Shown here: positions 56,124-64,000 of the stretch, one piece after another
Layout: the number at the start of each line of letters is the position of its first letter
Numbering within the stretch: the stretch's first letter is position 1
Origin: Aerococcus tenax
Lineage (GTDB): Bacteria; Bacillota; Bacilli; Lactobacillales; Aerococcaceae
Assembly: GCF_003286645.3 (NCBI RefSeq)
Contig: NZ_CP127382.2
Span: 1-64,000, forward strand
Reading direction: 5' to 3'
Length of the DNA stretch: 64,000 nucleotides
The notes under the pieces: generated by a model
Seen by the model: the letters and a program-made list of their open reading frames with translations, nothing else
Told to the model about the DNA's origin: nothing
Databases searched by the model: none
Made by a program: the position numbers and the translations under genes

Positions 56124-56158
56124 AAAAAAGGAGTCCCCTAATTGAGGACTCCTTTTAT
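56124..56158. terminator. Bidirectional terminator at the glmM 3' end
   Basis: AAAAAAGGAGTCC / GGACTCCTTTT with loop CCTAATTGA; T-runs on both strands. Confidence 0.85.
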
Positions 56159-56169
56159 AATGAAATCTT

Positions 56170-57537
56170 TTATTCTTCTACCCCGTAAATGTCAGCGACT
56201 TTGTCAGCGATGCGTTGGGCATAGGTCAAGGCGAGGTCATCACTTTGGGCTTCGACCATGACCCGGAGTAAGTTTTCGGTACCGCTAGGACGGACTAAGA
56301 CCCGACCTTCTTCCCCTAATTCACTTTCAACCGCATCAATTTCTGCTTTGACGTCCGCATTGTTCATGGCTTCTTCCTTGCCGGCGCGGGTCACTTTGAC
56401 ATTGATGAGCTCTTGAGGATAGGTTGGCATTTCATCAGCTAATTCGCTGAGTTTCTTCCCGGATTGTTTGAGGACGAAGAGCAATTGAATGGCAGTTAAG
56501 AGGCCGTCACCGGTCGTGTTATGGTTCATAAAGATAACGTGACCCGATTGTTCTCCTCCCAGGGTGTAGTCGCCCTTACGCATTTCTTCAACCACATAAC
56601 GGTCGCCTACCTTGGTGACCTTATCATTCATCCCTGCAGCTTCAACAGCCTTATGGAAACCTAGATTAGACATGACGGTAGCAACGATGGTGTCGTCTTT
56701 TAACTTGCCATGGTCTTTGAGGTACTTCCCACAGATGTACATAATATGGTCGCCATCCACTAAACGGCCCTTGTCATCAACAGCGATGCAGCGGTCAGCG
56801 TCCCCGTCAAAGGCAACCCCAGCATCAGCCCCTTGTTCGAGAACTAGTTTTTGGAGTTCACCAGGGTGGGTAGACCCGCAGTCATCGTTAATGTTTAGGC
56901 CATCAGGACGGGTCGCCCGGGCAAAGAAGTCTGCATTTAAATCAGCAAAGAGACGGTTGACTAAAGGTGCAGCGGAACCATTAGCGGCGTCAATACAGAG
57001 TTTTAAGCCGGATAAATCATTAGAAATGGTGGTTTGGAGAAATTCGAGGTACTTGGCTACCCCTTCTGGATACTCACTGACCGTCCCTAAGCCTTGGGCA
57101 CTAGGACGAGGTAAGCTGTCCTCTTCTTGGTCTAAGTAGTATTCAATTTCTTCTTCTTGGTCATCCGATAATTTAAAGCCGTCACTACCAAAGAATTTGA
57201 TGCCGTTATCCTTGGCAGGATTGTGGCTGGCTGAGATCATTACCCCAGCAGTTACCCCAGTAGTCCGGGTGAGATAAGCGACAGCTGGTGTGGTGATGAC
57301 GCCTAGTTGTAACACTTCAATGCCGACAGATAACAGCCCTGAAATTAAGGCGTGTTCTAATAACTGACCAGAAATCCGTGTATCGCGTGCAACGAGGACA
57401 CGGGGATGTTTTTGTTCTTCCTTGGCGTGTTGGAGCAAGACATAGCCACCAAAGCGACCTAATTTAAAGGCCAGTTCAGGGGTAAGTTCCTTATTGGCTT
57501 CTCCGCGAACACCGTCAGTTCCAAAATATTTTAACAT
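56170..57537 (-). CDS. glmM: Phosphoglucosamine mutase
   Basis: Converts glucosamine-6-phosphate to glucosamine-1-phosphate for cell-wall precursors. 455 aa. It starts [12 protein letters not shown]. The catalytic serine lies in [20 protein letters not shown] near residue 100, the metal loop is AFDGDADRC near 240, and the sugar loop is [10 protein letters not shown]; the phosphate loop is [14 protein letters not shown] near the C terminus. Third gene of cdaA-cdaR-glmM, a conserved Firmicutes operon. Confidence 0.96.
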   Translation of the reverse strand: MLKYFGTDGVRGEANKELTPELAFKLGRFGGYVLLQHAKEEQKHPRVLVARDTRISGQLLEHALISGLLSVGIEVLQLGVITTPAVAYLTRTTGVTAGVMISASHNPAKDNGIKFFGSDGFKLSDDQEEEIEYYLDQEEDSLPRPSAQGLGTVSEYPEGVAKYLEFLQTTISNDLSGLKLCIDAANGSAAPLVNRLFADLNADFFARATRPDGLNINDDCGSTHPGELQKLVLEQGADAGVAFDGDADRCIAVDDKGRLVDGDHIMYICGKYLKDHGKLKDDTIVATVMSNLGFHKAVEAAGMNDKVTKVGDRYVVEEMRKGDYTLGGEQSGHVIFMNHNTTGDGLLTAIQLLFVLKQSGKKLSELADEMPTYPQELINVKVTRAGKEEAMNNADVKAEIDAVESELGEEGRVLVRPSGTENLLRVMVEAQSDDLALTYAQRIADKVADIYGVEE

Positions 57538-57608
57538 GATATACTCCTTTGATTTACCAATCTTATTAACAATTCAATATACTACCACGATTTCAAGCCT
57601 TTGCCAAA

Positions 57609-58703
57609 TTAGGGTGAACTAGATTTAGCCTCTGCTTGACTGCTCGATTCCCTTTGTCGGTTAGTGGCTGGCTGGCTCTCATCCTTGCTAGTCTCCTGCC
57701 TTGCCTGGCTAGAAGAATCACTAGAGGCTTCACTTCTTTGGCCGCTGTTTTTGGGTCGGGCGGTAACGGTAAGAGTGATGGACTCAGGCTCCATAGCTTC
57801 AACATTATCGGGGCGTTCTAGAGCCACTTGGACCCGTTGACTCTGGGTGATTCCGCTAACGTCAATATGACCGACTACCGCTTGGATAGCGGCAAGGGCT
57901 TTCTCATCGCCAAAGAGGGTTACTTGCCGGGTGGACCAGTTACTTAAGTCATAAGTGTAGTCATCATTGGGATTATCGAGGTCGATTTGGATAGGGACTG
58001 AGCTCCCCTGCTTACCGATGGCAATATCGACGCCGACTTGACTTGGGTTGGCGGTAATGTTTAAGATATTACCTTCGCGATCCTTGACAATGACCCGGCC
58101 ACTGCCGTGGTAGTCGGAATTGGTATTGTTAGGGAGGCTGACATCGACGCTCACTGAGGAAATCTTGCTGAGGCTTTCAGCTGAACCTGTCAAGGTGACT
58201 TCTGCCGGAGTGGCCTTGGTGGCATGAATTTCATAACCCGGGGCCAAGTTGGTCGGATTAACATGGATTTCTACCGGGTATTTTTGACTTTGCAGTTGAG
58301 CAATATTGATTTCCACACTGGAAGGTGAGATTCGATAATTGAGGTCTTTAGAAATATTAGTCATGGTGAGTTGCACATAGTGTGACCCTTCGCCGAGTTC
58401 TTCCAGGTTCTCAGTCACGACCTTAAATTCTCGGGCTTGAAGGGTTTGGTCGATGATATTACTTGGGCCTGAAATTTCCACAGAGACGGTTTCAGGTAGG
58501 CCAGTAATATAGTAGTCATCCACGTCGCCACTCACATAAACGGGGACGTCGGAGATGGTTTCTGACTTGGTTTCACTGATATTAGTGAAGAAACTGACCG
58601 GGTTATTATTATAACGTTCCGCCTTGACAAAGATAAAGAGGAAAAGCGCTAATAAGAGTGAGAAAAAAATCATAGCGGCTTTATTTTCATAGAGCTTATT
58701 CAT
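57609..58703 (-). CDS. cdaR: CdaA regulator (YbbR-domain protein)
   Basis: 364 aa from ATG 58703, with GGAGGTG 5 bases upstream. One N-terminal membrane helix (about 9-25), then three or four YbbR repeats outside the membrane (about 45-310), each with the pattern VEVSGP...I or VTLTGSAESLSKISSV. The tail is low-complexity S/Q/E-rich (last 50 residues). It regulates the c-di-AMP synthase CdaA. It overlaps cdaA by 8 bases. Confidence 0.92.
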   Translation of the reverse strand: MNKLYENKAAMIFFSLLLALFLFIFVKAERYNNNPVSFFTNISETKSETISDVPVYVSGDVDDYYITGLPETVSVEISGPSNIIDQTLQAREFKVVTENLEELGEGSHYVQLTMTNISKDLNYRISPSSVEINIAQLQSQKYPVEIHVNPTNLAPGYEIHATKATPAEVTLTGSAESLSKISSVSVDVSLPNNTNSDYHGSGRVIVKDREGNILNITANPSQVGVDIAIGKQGSSVPIQIDLDNPNDDYTYDLSNWSTRQVTLFGDEKALAAIQAVVGHIDVSGITQSQRVQVALERPDNVEAMEPESITLTVTARPKNSGQRSEASSDSSSQARQETSKDESQPATNRQRESSSQAEAKSSSP

Positions 58704-59547
58704 CTTTGTCACCTCCATTTTTCTTTTGGAAGATATTCTTCAAGAAATGGTTGCCTTCGATGATGGAATCGCCGTCTTCGCTCTCAGCAAAATGTTGGCG
58801 GAGAGTCTCGCGGATTTCTTCTTCAGAAAGGTCGCGCATAACTTTTCCTTTATAGGTGAGGGAAATGTCACCGGTCTCTTCAGAAACCACCACCACTACC
58901 GCATCGGTGACTTCACTGAGGCCAACCGCAGCCCGGTGGCGGGTGCCTAGTTCCTTAGGAATTTCGGGGTTTTCTGAGAGGGGGAGGAAACTGGCTGCTG
59001 AGCTAATCTTCATATCTTGGATCACCACCGACCCGTCATGGAGCGGGGTGTTGGGAATGAAGATATTAATGAGGAGTTGTTCAGTAATATCCGCATCCAA
59101 TTTGATTCCCGTGTTGGCATATTCGGTAAGCGATTGGGTATCTTCAATGGAGATTAAAGCCCCGATCCGCCGCTTAGCCATGTACTGGCAAGCCCGGATA
59201 ATTTCTTCAATCATTTGCTCAACGGGGTCATTTTGGGTATTTCGTAAATTTCTCATTCGTAAGCTTTGGCCGAGATGGTCGAGGCCGTTTCTAATTTCCG
59301 GTTGGAAAATAATGATAATCCCGATGACTGACCACTGGATAATACTATTCATGATCCAGTCGATGGTTTCTAATTGAAAGACGGTCGAAACCATTTTAAA
59401 AAGTAAAAAGATAATGATGCCATTAAAGATATTGACCGCCCGCGTGCCCCGGATTAACTTGAGCAACTGATAGATGATGAGCCAAACAATCAAGATATCG
59501 ATCAGGTCAAAGGCATGTGACCAGCTGAAAATTGATTCCCAATCCAT
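58696..59547 (-). CDS. cdaA: Diadenylate cyclase CdaA
   Basis: Synthesises c-di-AMP. 283 aa: three N-terminal membrane helices (about 12-85), then a DAC domain with the catalytic DGS in NTPLHDGSVVIQDM near 170-183 and LGTRHRAAVGLSEVTDAV near 200-217. Some orthologues have DGA; Ser in this place is unusual but the rest of the motif is intact. AGGAGGG precedes ATG 59547, and an extended -10 TGGTATACT lies at 59588-59596 on the minus strand. Confidence 0.95.
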   Translation of the reverse strand: MDWESIFSWSHAFDLIDILIVWLIIYQLLKLIRGTRAVNIFNGIIIFLLFKMVSTVFQLETIDWIMNSIIQWSVIGIIIIFQPEIRNGLDHLGQSLRMRNLRNTQNDPVEQMIEEIIRACQYMAKRRIGALISIEDTQSLTEYANTGIKLDADITEQLLINIFIPNTPLHDGSVVIQDMKISSAASFLPLSENPEIPKELGTRHRAAVGLSEVTDAVVVVVSEETGDISLTYKGKVMRDLSEEEIRETLRQHFAESEDGDSIIEGNHFLKNIFQKKNGGDKDE

Positions 59548-59778
59548 CGTTTTCCCTCCTATTAGTGATGTTTTAAATTCATTAATAAGTATACCATAGA
59601 CACTGTCTGACCAGGCTTTAGGTCTTTCTTAAATTATGGATAGTGGGGAGAGAATAGAGTGAGGCCTTCTGCCTTAAAAGCTAGCAAAAGCGCGAAAAAT
59701 TTATGATAAATGAAAAAAATCGCCAATAACCCTTGCATTTTATAGGGAAATAGTGGTATATTAATTGAGTACTGATTT

Positions 59779-59859
59779 GGAGGGATAGCGAAGCGGCCAA
59801 ACGCAGCGGACTGTAAATCCGTTCCTTCGGGTTCAGAGGTTCGAATCCTCTTCCCTCCA
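59779..59859 (+). tRNA. tRNA-Tyr (GTA)
   Basis: 81-base class II tRNA, acceptor GGAGGGA/TCCCTCC, anticodon loop CTGTAAA, variable arm around TTCCTTCGGG. TTGCAT with TATATT about 18 bases later upstream may be the promoter. Confidence 0.95.
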
Positions 59860-59872
59860 TTTCTAATCATAT

Positions 59873-59944
59873 TGGGGTATCGCCAAGCGGTAAGGCAACA
59901 GACTTTGACTCTGTCATGCGTTGGTTCGAATCCAGCTACCCCAG
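59873..59944 (+). tRNA. tRNA-Gln (TTG)
   Basis: 72 bases, acceptor TGGGGTA/TACCCCA, discriminator G, anticodon stem ACAGA/TCTGT with loop CTTTGAC. Confidence 0.95.
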
Positions 59945-59951
59945 TTAAGTG

Positions 59952-59986
59952 AGACTGTACGAGTACGTGCAGTCTCTTTTTTTTTT
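59952..59986 (+). terminator. Terminator of the tRNA-Tyr/Gln unit
   Basis: AGACTGTACG-agta-CGTGCAGTCT followed by ten T. Confidence 0.88.
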
Positions 59987-60045
59987 GACTTTCAGTTGAC
60001 GGAGAGAAGGCATGCTCAGCGATAGTAATTCCTGAATAAGCACAA

Positions 60046-60105
60046 AAAACTCCCCCTAAAGTAGTTTTACTTTTTCAAGTGTCTACTTTAAGGGGAGCAT
60101 ACCAG
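60046..60105 (-). terminator. Terminator after the ECF S component
   Basis: Fifteen-base arms (CTCCCCCTAAAGTAG with CTACTTTAAGGGGAG, one mismatch); on the minus strand the stem is followed by TTTTTTG. Confidence 0.75.
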
Positions 60106-60128
60106 AAAGAACTGAGGGAGTTTTTGTG

Positions 60129-60710
60129 TTATTTGATTGGAAAACGGGGGAATTTATAAGGTAGGTGCTTGTTGAGGTACTTGAGGAAGAGGTAACCCAA
60201 TTCAAAGTCCATCATCCCATGGAAGAGTGACGATACACCGAAGAGAATGAAGAGGGAGGCCCAGTAACCGTATTGGCCATCCAAACTGGTTAATCCGGCG
60301 GTTACAAAGCAATGGATAACGATCATTTCCCCCAGACCGTGTAAGCTGTTAATCCCAGCGTTAAAGAGGGTTCTTTTCCAAGGGTTCAAGACAAATTCAT
60401 TGGACCGTTGCAGAGTATAGGCACCCACTAGGGTAAATAAGAGGTGGGAAACCGCCCGGAAGACCACTGGTAAGGGAAAACCTGCCATCAAGAAACCAAA
60501 TGAGGTCGCTAGGGCCACAAATGCGGCTGAGGCTGGTGAAATAAAGAGTGCCATATCAATGGCGATATGAGAGCCCAGGGTCCAGGAAAAGGGACCAAAA
60601 GCGATTTTAATGGGACTAATCATAGGGATAATGATACCGATGGCTGTTAGTAAGGCTACGGTAGTCATTTTGCCCGTATTTTTTTTGCTAACTGAAATAC
60701 TTTCTTTCAT
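60129..60710 (-). CDS. niaX: ECF transporter S component, probably niacin (NiaX-like)
   Basis: 193 aa, six hydrophobic segments, no ATPase. The N-terminal alanine-rich helix ALLTAIGIIIPMISPIKIAFGPFSWTLGSH and MALFISPASAAFVALATSFGFLMAGFPLPVVFRA are typical of vitamin-binding S components and recall NiaX. AAGGAGGA precedes ATG 60710. It diverges from nadC, which supports niacin; the shared EcfA/T module must be elsewhere. Substrate is inferred. Confidence 0.68.
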   Translation of the reverse strand: MKESISVSKKNTGKMTTVALLTAIGIIIPMISPIKIAFGPFSWTLGSHIAIDMALFISPASAAFVALATSFGFLMAGFPLPVVFRAVSHLLFTLVGAYTLQRSNEFVLNPWKRTLFNAGINSLHGLGEMIVIHCFVTAGLTSLDGQYGYWASLFILFGVSSLFHGMMDFELGYLFLKYLNKHLPYKFPRFPIK

Positions 60711-60993
60711 TGTAATCCTCCTTGAAGAATGAGTCCTAATATAATCGATATAAAACCAAATAATGATAAAAATTTAAAATTATCATAAGCTTAGCCTTTA
60801 TTTTTGTCAAGTCTGTCTAAATTGATCACTTTTCGCATAAGGCTAGGGTTTTGCTGCCTTGGCTTATGGTATGATAGTAAAAACAGTATCAGCTTTCTTG
60901 GGCTTTTTAAGATCAGGAAAGTCAGTCCCTTTGGCTGGCTGAAAGCGGCTAGTCAGAGAATCAGAATAGAAAAAATGAGGAGGCGGTTTAGTG

Positions 60994-61869
60994 ATGGCTA
61001 ATCCAAAACAAGTGTCTAATTTTATAAATCTGAACCAAGATATTATTGATGAATTAATTACCCTCGCTTTTAAGGAAGATATTCCTTATGAAGACCTGTC
61101 GACCAATGCTATTTACCAGGGGCAAGCAGCCCAGGTAGAGCTCTTAGCTAAGCAAGCGGGAGTGATTTGTGGTTTGGATCTCTTCAAGCGGGTTTTCTTA
61201 CATTTGGACCCTGAAGTTCAATTTGAGAGTCTGGTCCGAGATGGTGACCGCGTAGCTAAGCAAGAGACCCTGATGGTGATCAAGGCCTCCGTCAATACCC
61301 TCTTAAGTGGCGAACGGATTGCCCTTAACTTCCTTCAAAGAATGAGTGGGATTGCTACGGCTACCCGTCGTTTTGTAGATGCCTTAGAAGGCAGTGGGAT
61401 AAAGTTACTGGATACCCGTAAAACTACCCCAGCCTACCGCCCCTTGGAAAAATATGCAGTCCGGGTAGGGGGCGGCTATAACCACCGTTACTCTCTATCT
61501 GACCAAATTATGCTCAAGGATAACCATGTTGCTGCTGCCGGTGGGGTCAAAGAAGCCATCCAAGCGGCTAAGGCCTATGCCCCTTTTGTGAAGAAGATTG
61601 AAATTGAAGTCGAGGACTTGGACATGGTCAGAGCGGCAGTGGAGGCTGGAGCTGATATTATTATGCTCGATAATATGGACCATGACACCATGGGGGAAGC
61701 CATTGCGATCATTAACGGCCAAGCGATTATAGAAGCTTCAGGCAACTTTACCTGGGACAATGTCACAGATTATAAGGACCTAGCCATTGACTATATCTCT
61801 AGTGGGGCCATTACCCATTCGGCCGGAATCTTAGATTTGTCCCTCAAACATTTGAAAGTGAGGAAGTAG
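60994..61869 (+). CDS. nadC: Nicotinate-nucleotide pyrophosphorylase (carboxylating)
   Basis: Quinolinate phosphoribosyltransferase making nicotinate mononucleotide. 291 aa from ATG 60994 (AGGAGG upstream). FKEDIPYEDLST is a typical start; LLSGERIALNFLQRMSGIAT and LDTRKTTPAYRPLEKYAVRVGGGYNHR carry the catalytic basic residues, and IEIEVEDLD and IMLDNM the late active-site acids. nadA and nadB are not next to it. Confidence 0.94.
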   Translation: MANPKQVSNFINLNQDIIDELITLAFKEDIPYEDLSTNAIYQGQAAQVELLAKQAGVICGLDLFKRVFLHLDPEVQFESLVRDGDRVAKQETLMVIKASVNTLLSGERIALNFLQRMSGIATATRRFVDALEGSGIKLLDTRKTTPAYRPLEKYAVRVGGGYNHRYSLSDQIMLKDNHVAAAGGVKEAIQAAKAYAPFVKKIEIEVEDLDMVRAAVEAGADIIMLDNMDHDTMGEAIAIINGQAIIEASGNFTWDNVTDYKDLAIDYISSGAITHSAGILDLSLKHLKVRK

Positions 61870-61936
61870 GTCTGGGCCTCCTGAGGCAGAAATCTTTGAT
61901 TTCTACTACTCATAGCTCAAGTTTTGCCCTGACTTT

Positions 61937-61953
61937 TGTTACAGCAAGGTTAC
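61937..61953 (+). promoter_or_regulatory. Possible WalR box
   Basis: TGTTAC-5-GGTTAC, one base from the direct-repeat pattern of WalR sites, upstream of a secreted wall-associated protein. The 61870-62184 gap also holds a CGAGG/CCTCG hairpin at about 62071-62090, a perfect ATGATTAAG-atg-CTTAATCAT hairpin (62111-62131), and a TATATT -10 candidate at about 62057. Confidence 0.35.
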
Positions 61954-62184
61954 AAGGCGACAGAAATGTTTCAGAAAATCCTTTTAAAATGTCAAAGTAA
62001 TTAAAGGGCCTTAACAAGTCAGAAAATCCCTTTTCTTCGTCTGGAAGCCATGATAGTATATTTCATGTCGACGAGGGAAAGACCTCGTTGAGAGATAAAA
62101 ATGAATCTGAATGATTAAGATGCTTAATCATATTAAATAGAAAAAAGAATGAACTTTGCATAGAAGAAAGGATTTTTATTACAC

Positions 62185-62883
62185 ATGAATATGAAGAAAG
62201 TTTTAGTAGGTACCTCAATCGCTTTATCAGCCTTAGTAAGTTTTGCTGCTGGGGAAACGACTGAAGCACACGCAGCTGAATGGCAAGCACGTTCAGTTGA
62301 AGAAATCAAAGCTGACTTCCAAAAATTAGATGACAACGAAAAAGTTTATGTCATTAAATCTGGTGACACCTTAAACGCTATTGCTCAAGCAGCAGATGTG
62401 AACACCAAAGAATTAGCTGAAATCAACAACATCGAAAATGCTAACTTAATCTTTCCAGGAACTAAATTAACCTTCAAATCTGACCAATCAGGTAAGGTTA
62501 ATGAAGTTGAAGTAGAAAAACAAGGTCAAGCAGCTCAAGTTTACACCGTTGATGAAACTGCTGGTCAAACTTACCAAGCACCAGCAACTGTTCAAGCTGC
62601 ACCAGCTGCTGCTCCAGCACCTGCACCAGCTCCAGCTCCAGCACAAAGCGCTTACACTGGTTCTTCTTCATCCGCTAAAGAAATCATTGCTCAACGTGAA
62701 TCTGGTGGTTCATACTCAGCAACTAACGGCCAATACATCGGACGTTACCAATTAAGCGCTTCTTACTTAAACGGTGACTACTCCCCAGCTAACCAAGAAC
62801 GTGTGGCTGACCAATACGTAGCCGGTCGTTACGGTTCATGGGACAACGCTTTAGCATTCTGGAACGCTAACGGTTGGTACTAA
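62185..62883 (+). CDS. apf: Secreted LysM / aggregation-promoting-factor-type protein
   Basis: 232 aa. Signal peptide at 1-32 (KKVLVGTSIALSALVSFAAG, cleavage probably near AHAAE), LysM domain near 55-98 (VYVIKSGDTLNAIAQAADV), an alanine/proline linker near 135-155, and a C-terminal domain KEIIAQRESGGSYSATNGQY through YGSWDNALAFWNANGWY. The end matches lactobacillus Apf proteins and related transglycosylase-like domains with the conserved Glu in RESGG. Acts at the cell wall. AAAGGAT precedes the ATG. Third-position codon use is strongly biased, suggesting high expression. Confidence 0.9.
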   Translation: MNMKKVLVGTSIALSALVSFAAGETTEAHAAEWQARSVEEIKADFQKLDDNEKVYVIKSGDTLNAIAQAADVNTKELAEINNIENANLIFPGTKLTFKSDQSGKVNEVEVEKQGQAAQVYTVDETAGQTYQAPATVQAAPAAAPAPAPAPAPAQSAYTGSSSSAKEIIAQRESGGSYSATNGQYIGRYQLSASYLNGDYSPANQERVADQYVAGRYGSWDNALAFWNANGWY

Positions 62884-62890
62884 GATAAAA

Positions 62891-62923
62891 AGAGTGTAAC
62901 AGTCACACCAAAGGACGAAACCA
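62891..62923 (-). repeat. Structured intergenic repeat, fragment F
   Basis: Only the right end of the family (matches AGAGTGCGACAGTCACAC and AAGGACGAAACCA of copy E with two differences). The hairpin part is replaced by a plain terminator. Confidence 0.75.
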
Positions 62924-62925
62924 TT

Positions 62926-62955
62926 AACTCCGGCTCACTGGGCTGGAGTTTTTTT
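62926..62955 (+). terminator. Terminator after apf
   Basis: AACTCC...GGAGTT with inner GGCT/GGCT-type pairing, followed by seven T. Confidence 0.75.
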
Positions 62956-63032
62956 ATTTATCTCAGCTTTCATAAGGAGTTTAAGCGCTTCGCCTTGAAT
63001 AGGTAAGCGGTTTCTGCTATAGTTAGAAAGTA

Positions 63033-63220
63033 CTCACAAGAGGTGCTTTTGCTGAGATAGGTGGAAACCTGGACTCTTTGAACCTGAGAAAGTTAAGACT
63101 TGCGTAGGGATGTGAGAATTCAAATATCGTTATAAGGCACAGCCAAGCTTTTGCTAAAGCCTAACGATAAGAAGTCCTGCAAAGTACACGAAGTGGAGTA
63201 TACTTTGCAGGGCTTTTTTT
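63033..63220 (+). promoter_or_regulatory. TPP riboswitch (THI element) with terminator
   Basis: The conserved core is visible: GAGGTGC, GCTGAGAT, TTTGAACCTGAG, GTTAAGACTTGCGTAGGGA (63040-63115). An ATCGTTA/TAACGAT stem follows, then the terminator CCTGCAAAGTA/TACTTTGCAGG with a T-run (63176-63220). Expected to stop thiM transcription when thiamine pyrophosphate is abundant. Confidence 0.93.
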
Positions 63221-63285
63221 CTGTCTAGAAGTAAAAGACCTGCAGAGAAAATGTGTAATCTAAACAGAATAAGAGAGATGAGTCA

Positions 63286-64000
63286 ATGTCTAAAAAAACA
63301 AGCATTCCCTTTGCGAAATATAGTCAGCAGGTCAAGGAGAAAGCCCCGCTGATCCAAGTTTTAAATAATTATGTCACTATCCATGATGTGGCCAATGTGA
63401 TTTTGGCCAGTGGCGGGCGTCCCGTGATGACCGATAACTTACCTAATAGTCAGGATGTGGTCAAGACAGCTGACCTTTTGCTATTGAATGCCGCTAGTCC
63501 CAGACCTAATCAGGAATTGTTGGACCTCGCCGCCATAGCGAAAAATGACTACCATCCCGTGGTCTTAGATCCAGTGGGGGTTTCAGCTATGCCGTCTAAA
63601 TTAAAGCTCTGTCAAGATCTGATTGACCGGGATCTAGTAAGCGCGGTAAAGGGGAATGCTTCGGAAATTCGAAGCCTCCTCTTTGAAAAAAGCCAAGGAT
63701 CTGGGGTTGACCTGGGTCCTGGAGACGAGGTGACCTTGGCTAACCTGGCTGATTTTGCCCCGGCCTTTAAAGCTTATGCCCTAGAAAAAGGAATTATCCT
63801 AGCCATGTCAGGTCCGATTGACTTAGTGACTGATGGCGAACGGCTGGCAGTCATTGAAAATGGTCACCCCTGGATGGCTTCTTATACGGGATCAGGTTGC
63901 CAGTTAAGCGGCGTCTTAGCCAGTTTTTTAGCCGGTAATCCGGATGAGGATTCTTTTTACCTAGCTACAGCAGCTATGATTAGCTATGGGGTGGCGGGAG
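63286..64000 (+). CDS. thiM: Hydroxyethylthiazole kinase, truncated by the window end
   Basis: Phosphorylates the thiazole alcohol in thiamine salvage. 238 codons are visible from ATG 63286 (GAGAGATGAG upstream) and the frame is open to the window end. PLIQVLNNYVTIHDVAN, VLDPVGVSA, VKGNASEI and TGSGCQLSGVLASF with the catalytic Cys are typical. Other thi genes probably follow. Confidence 0.93.
   Translation, partial: MSKKTSIPFAKYSQQVKEKAPLIQVLNNYVTIHDVANVILASGGRPVMTDNLPNSQDVVKTADLLLLNAASPRPNQELLDLAAIAKNDYHPVVLDPVGVSAMPSKLKLCQDLIDRDLVSAVKGNASEIRSLLFEKSQGSGVDLGPGDEVTLANLADFAPAFKAYALEKGIILAMSGPIDLVTDGERLAVIENGHPWMASYTGSGCQLSGVLASFLAGNPDEDSFYLATAAMISYGVAG

Overview
The window is a stretch of a low-to-mid GC Firmicutes chromosome that begins on the first base of dnaA. 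The 16S rRNA at 47.1-48.7 kb, the gene content (aggregation-promoting-factor protein, lactic-acid-bacterium style regulation by T-box, cre-like sites and a thiamine riboswitch) and the order dnaA-dnaN-yaaA-recF-gyrB-gyrA suggest the genus Aerococcus. This is an inference from memory of the 16S and gene families, not the result of a search.

Layout. 1-10.8 kb: origin region with dnaA, oriC (DnaA boxes and a DnaA-trio), dnaN, an FAD-linked oxidase, then the yaaA-recF-gyrB-gyrA operon. 11-18.1 kb: a NatAB-like ABC exporter, a GNAT acetyltransferase, tRNA-Leu(CAG), and a minus-strand operon of M20 amidohydrolase, YfcC-type carrier and asparaginase. 18.4-20.6 kb: rpsF-ssb-rpsR and a small XRE/DUF3278 pair. 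20.6-23.2 kb: 2.7 kb without genes, carrying a cluster of DnaA boxes and seven parS sites. 23.2-29.8 kb: gdpP, a FetA/FetB/FetB transporter, rplI and dnaB. 29.9-32.7 kb: an accessory island beside tRNA-Lys(CTT), with a DinJ/YafQ toxin-antitoxin pair, three tandem paralogous micro-ORFs that are easily missed, a truncated second dinJ, and two related small-RNA loci at its ends. 32.7-46.7 kb: fucO-type alcohol dehydrogenase, YrhK-like protein, trpB behind a leader-peptide attenuator, argG behind an arginine-type T-box, pncA, a membrane-anchored nuclease, DUF1275 protein, glycosyltransferase, split ThrE exporter, M20 peptidase, CPBP protease and a DUF2185-like protein. 46.8-52.4 kb: one rRNA operon (16S, tRNA-Ile, tRNA-Ala, 23S, 5S, tRNA-Asn, tRNA-Thr) behind tandem promoters. 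52.5-64 kb: metI-like gene with a LysR regulator, small GNAT, DJ-1/PfpI, yidD, the cdaA-cdaR-glmM operon, tRNA-Tyr and tRNA-Gln, a niacin-type ECF S component facing nadC, an Apf/LysM secreted protein, and a TPP riboswitch before a truncated thiM.

Functional links. Cyclic di-AMP synthesis (cdaA, cdaR) and breakdown (gdpP) are both present. NAD supply is represented by pncA, a NiaX-like carrier and a lone nadC. Amino-acid genes are single steps (trpB alone, argG alone, a metI-like gene), two of them under attenuation by the matching amino acid. This fits a nutritionally demanding organism that salvages indole, citrulline and vitamins.

The most unusual observation is a family of about 130-bp intergenic repeats (13.99-14.13, 22.12-22.26, 34.95-35.08, 35.07-35.20, 55.95-56.08 kb, plus a fragment at 62.89 kb). 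The unpaired segments are conserved, but the long hairpin arms differ between copies while keeping complementarity. This is visible covariation and suggests selection on structure.
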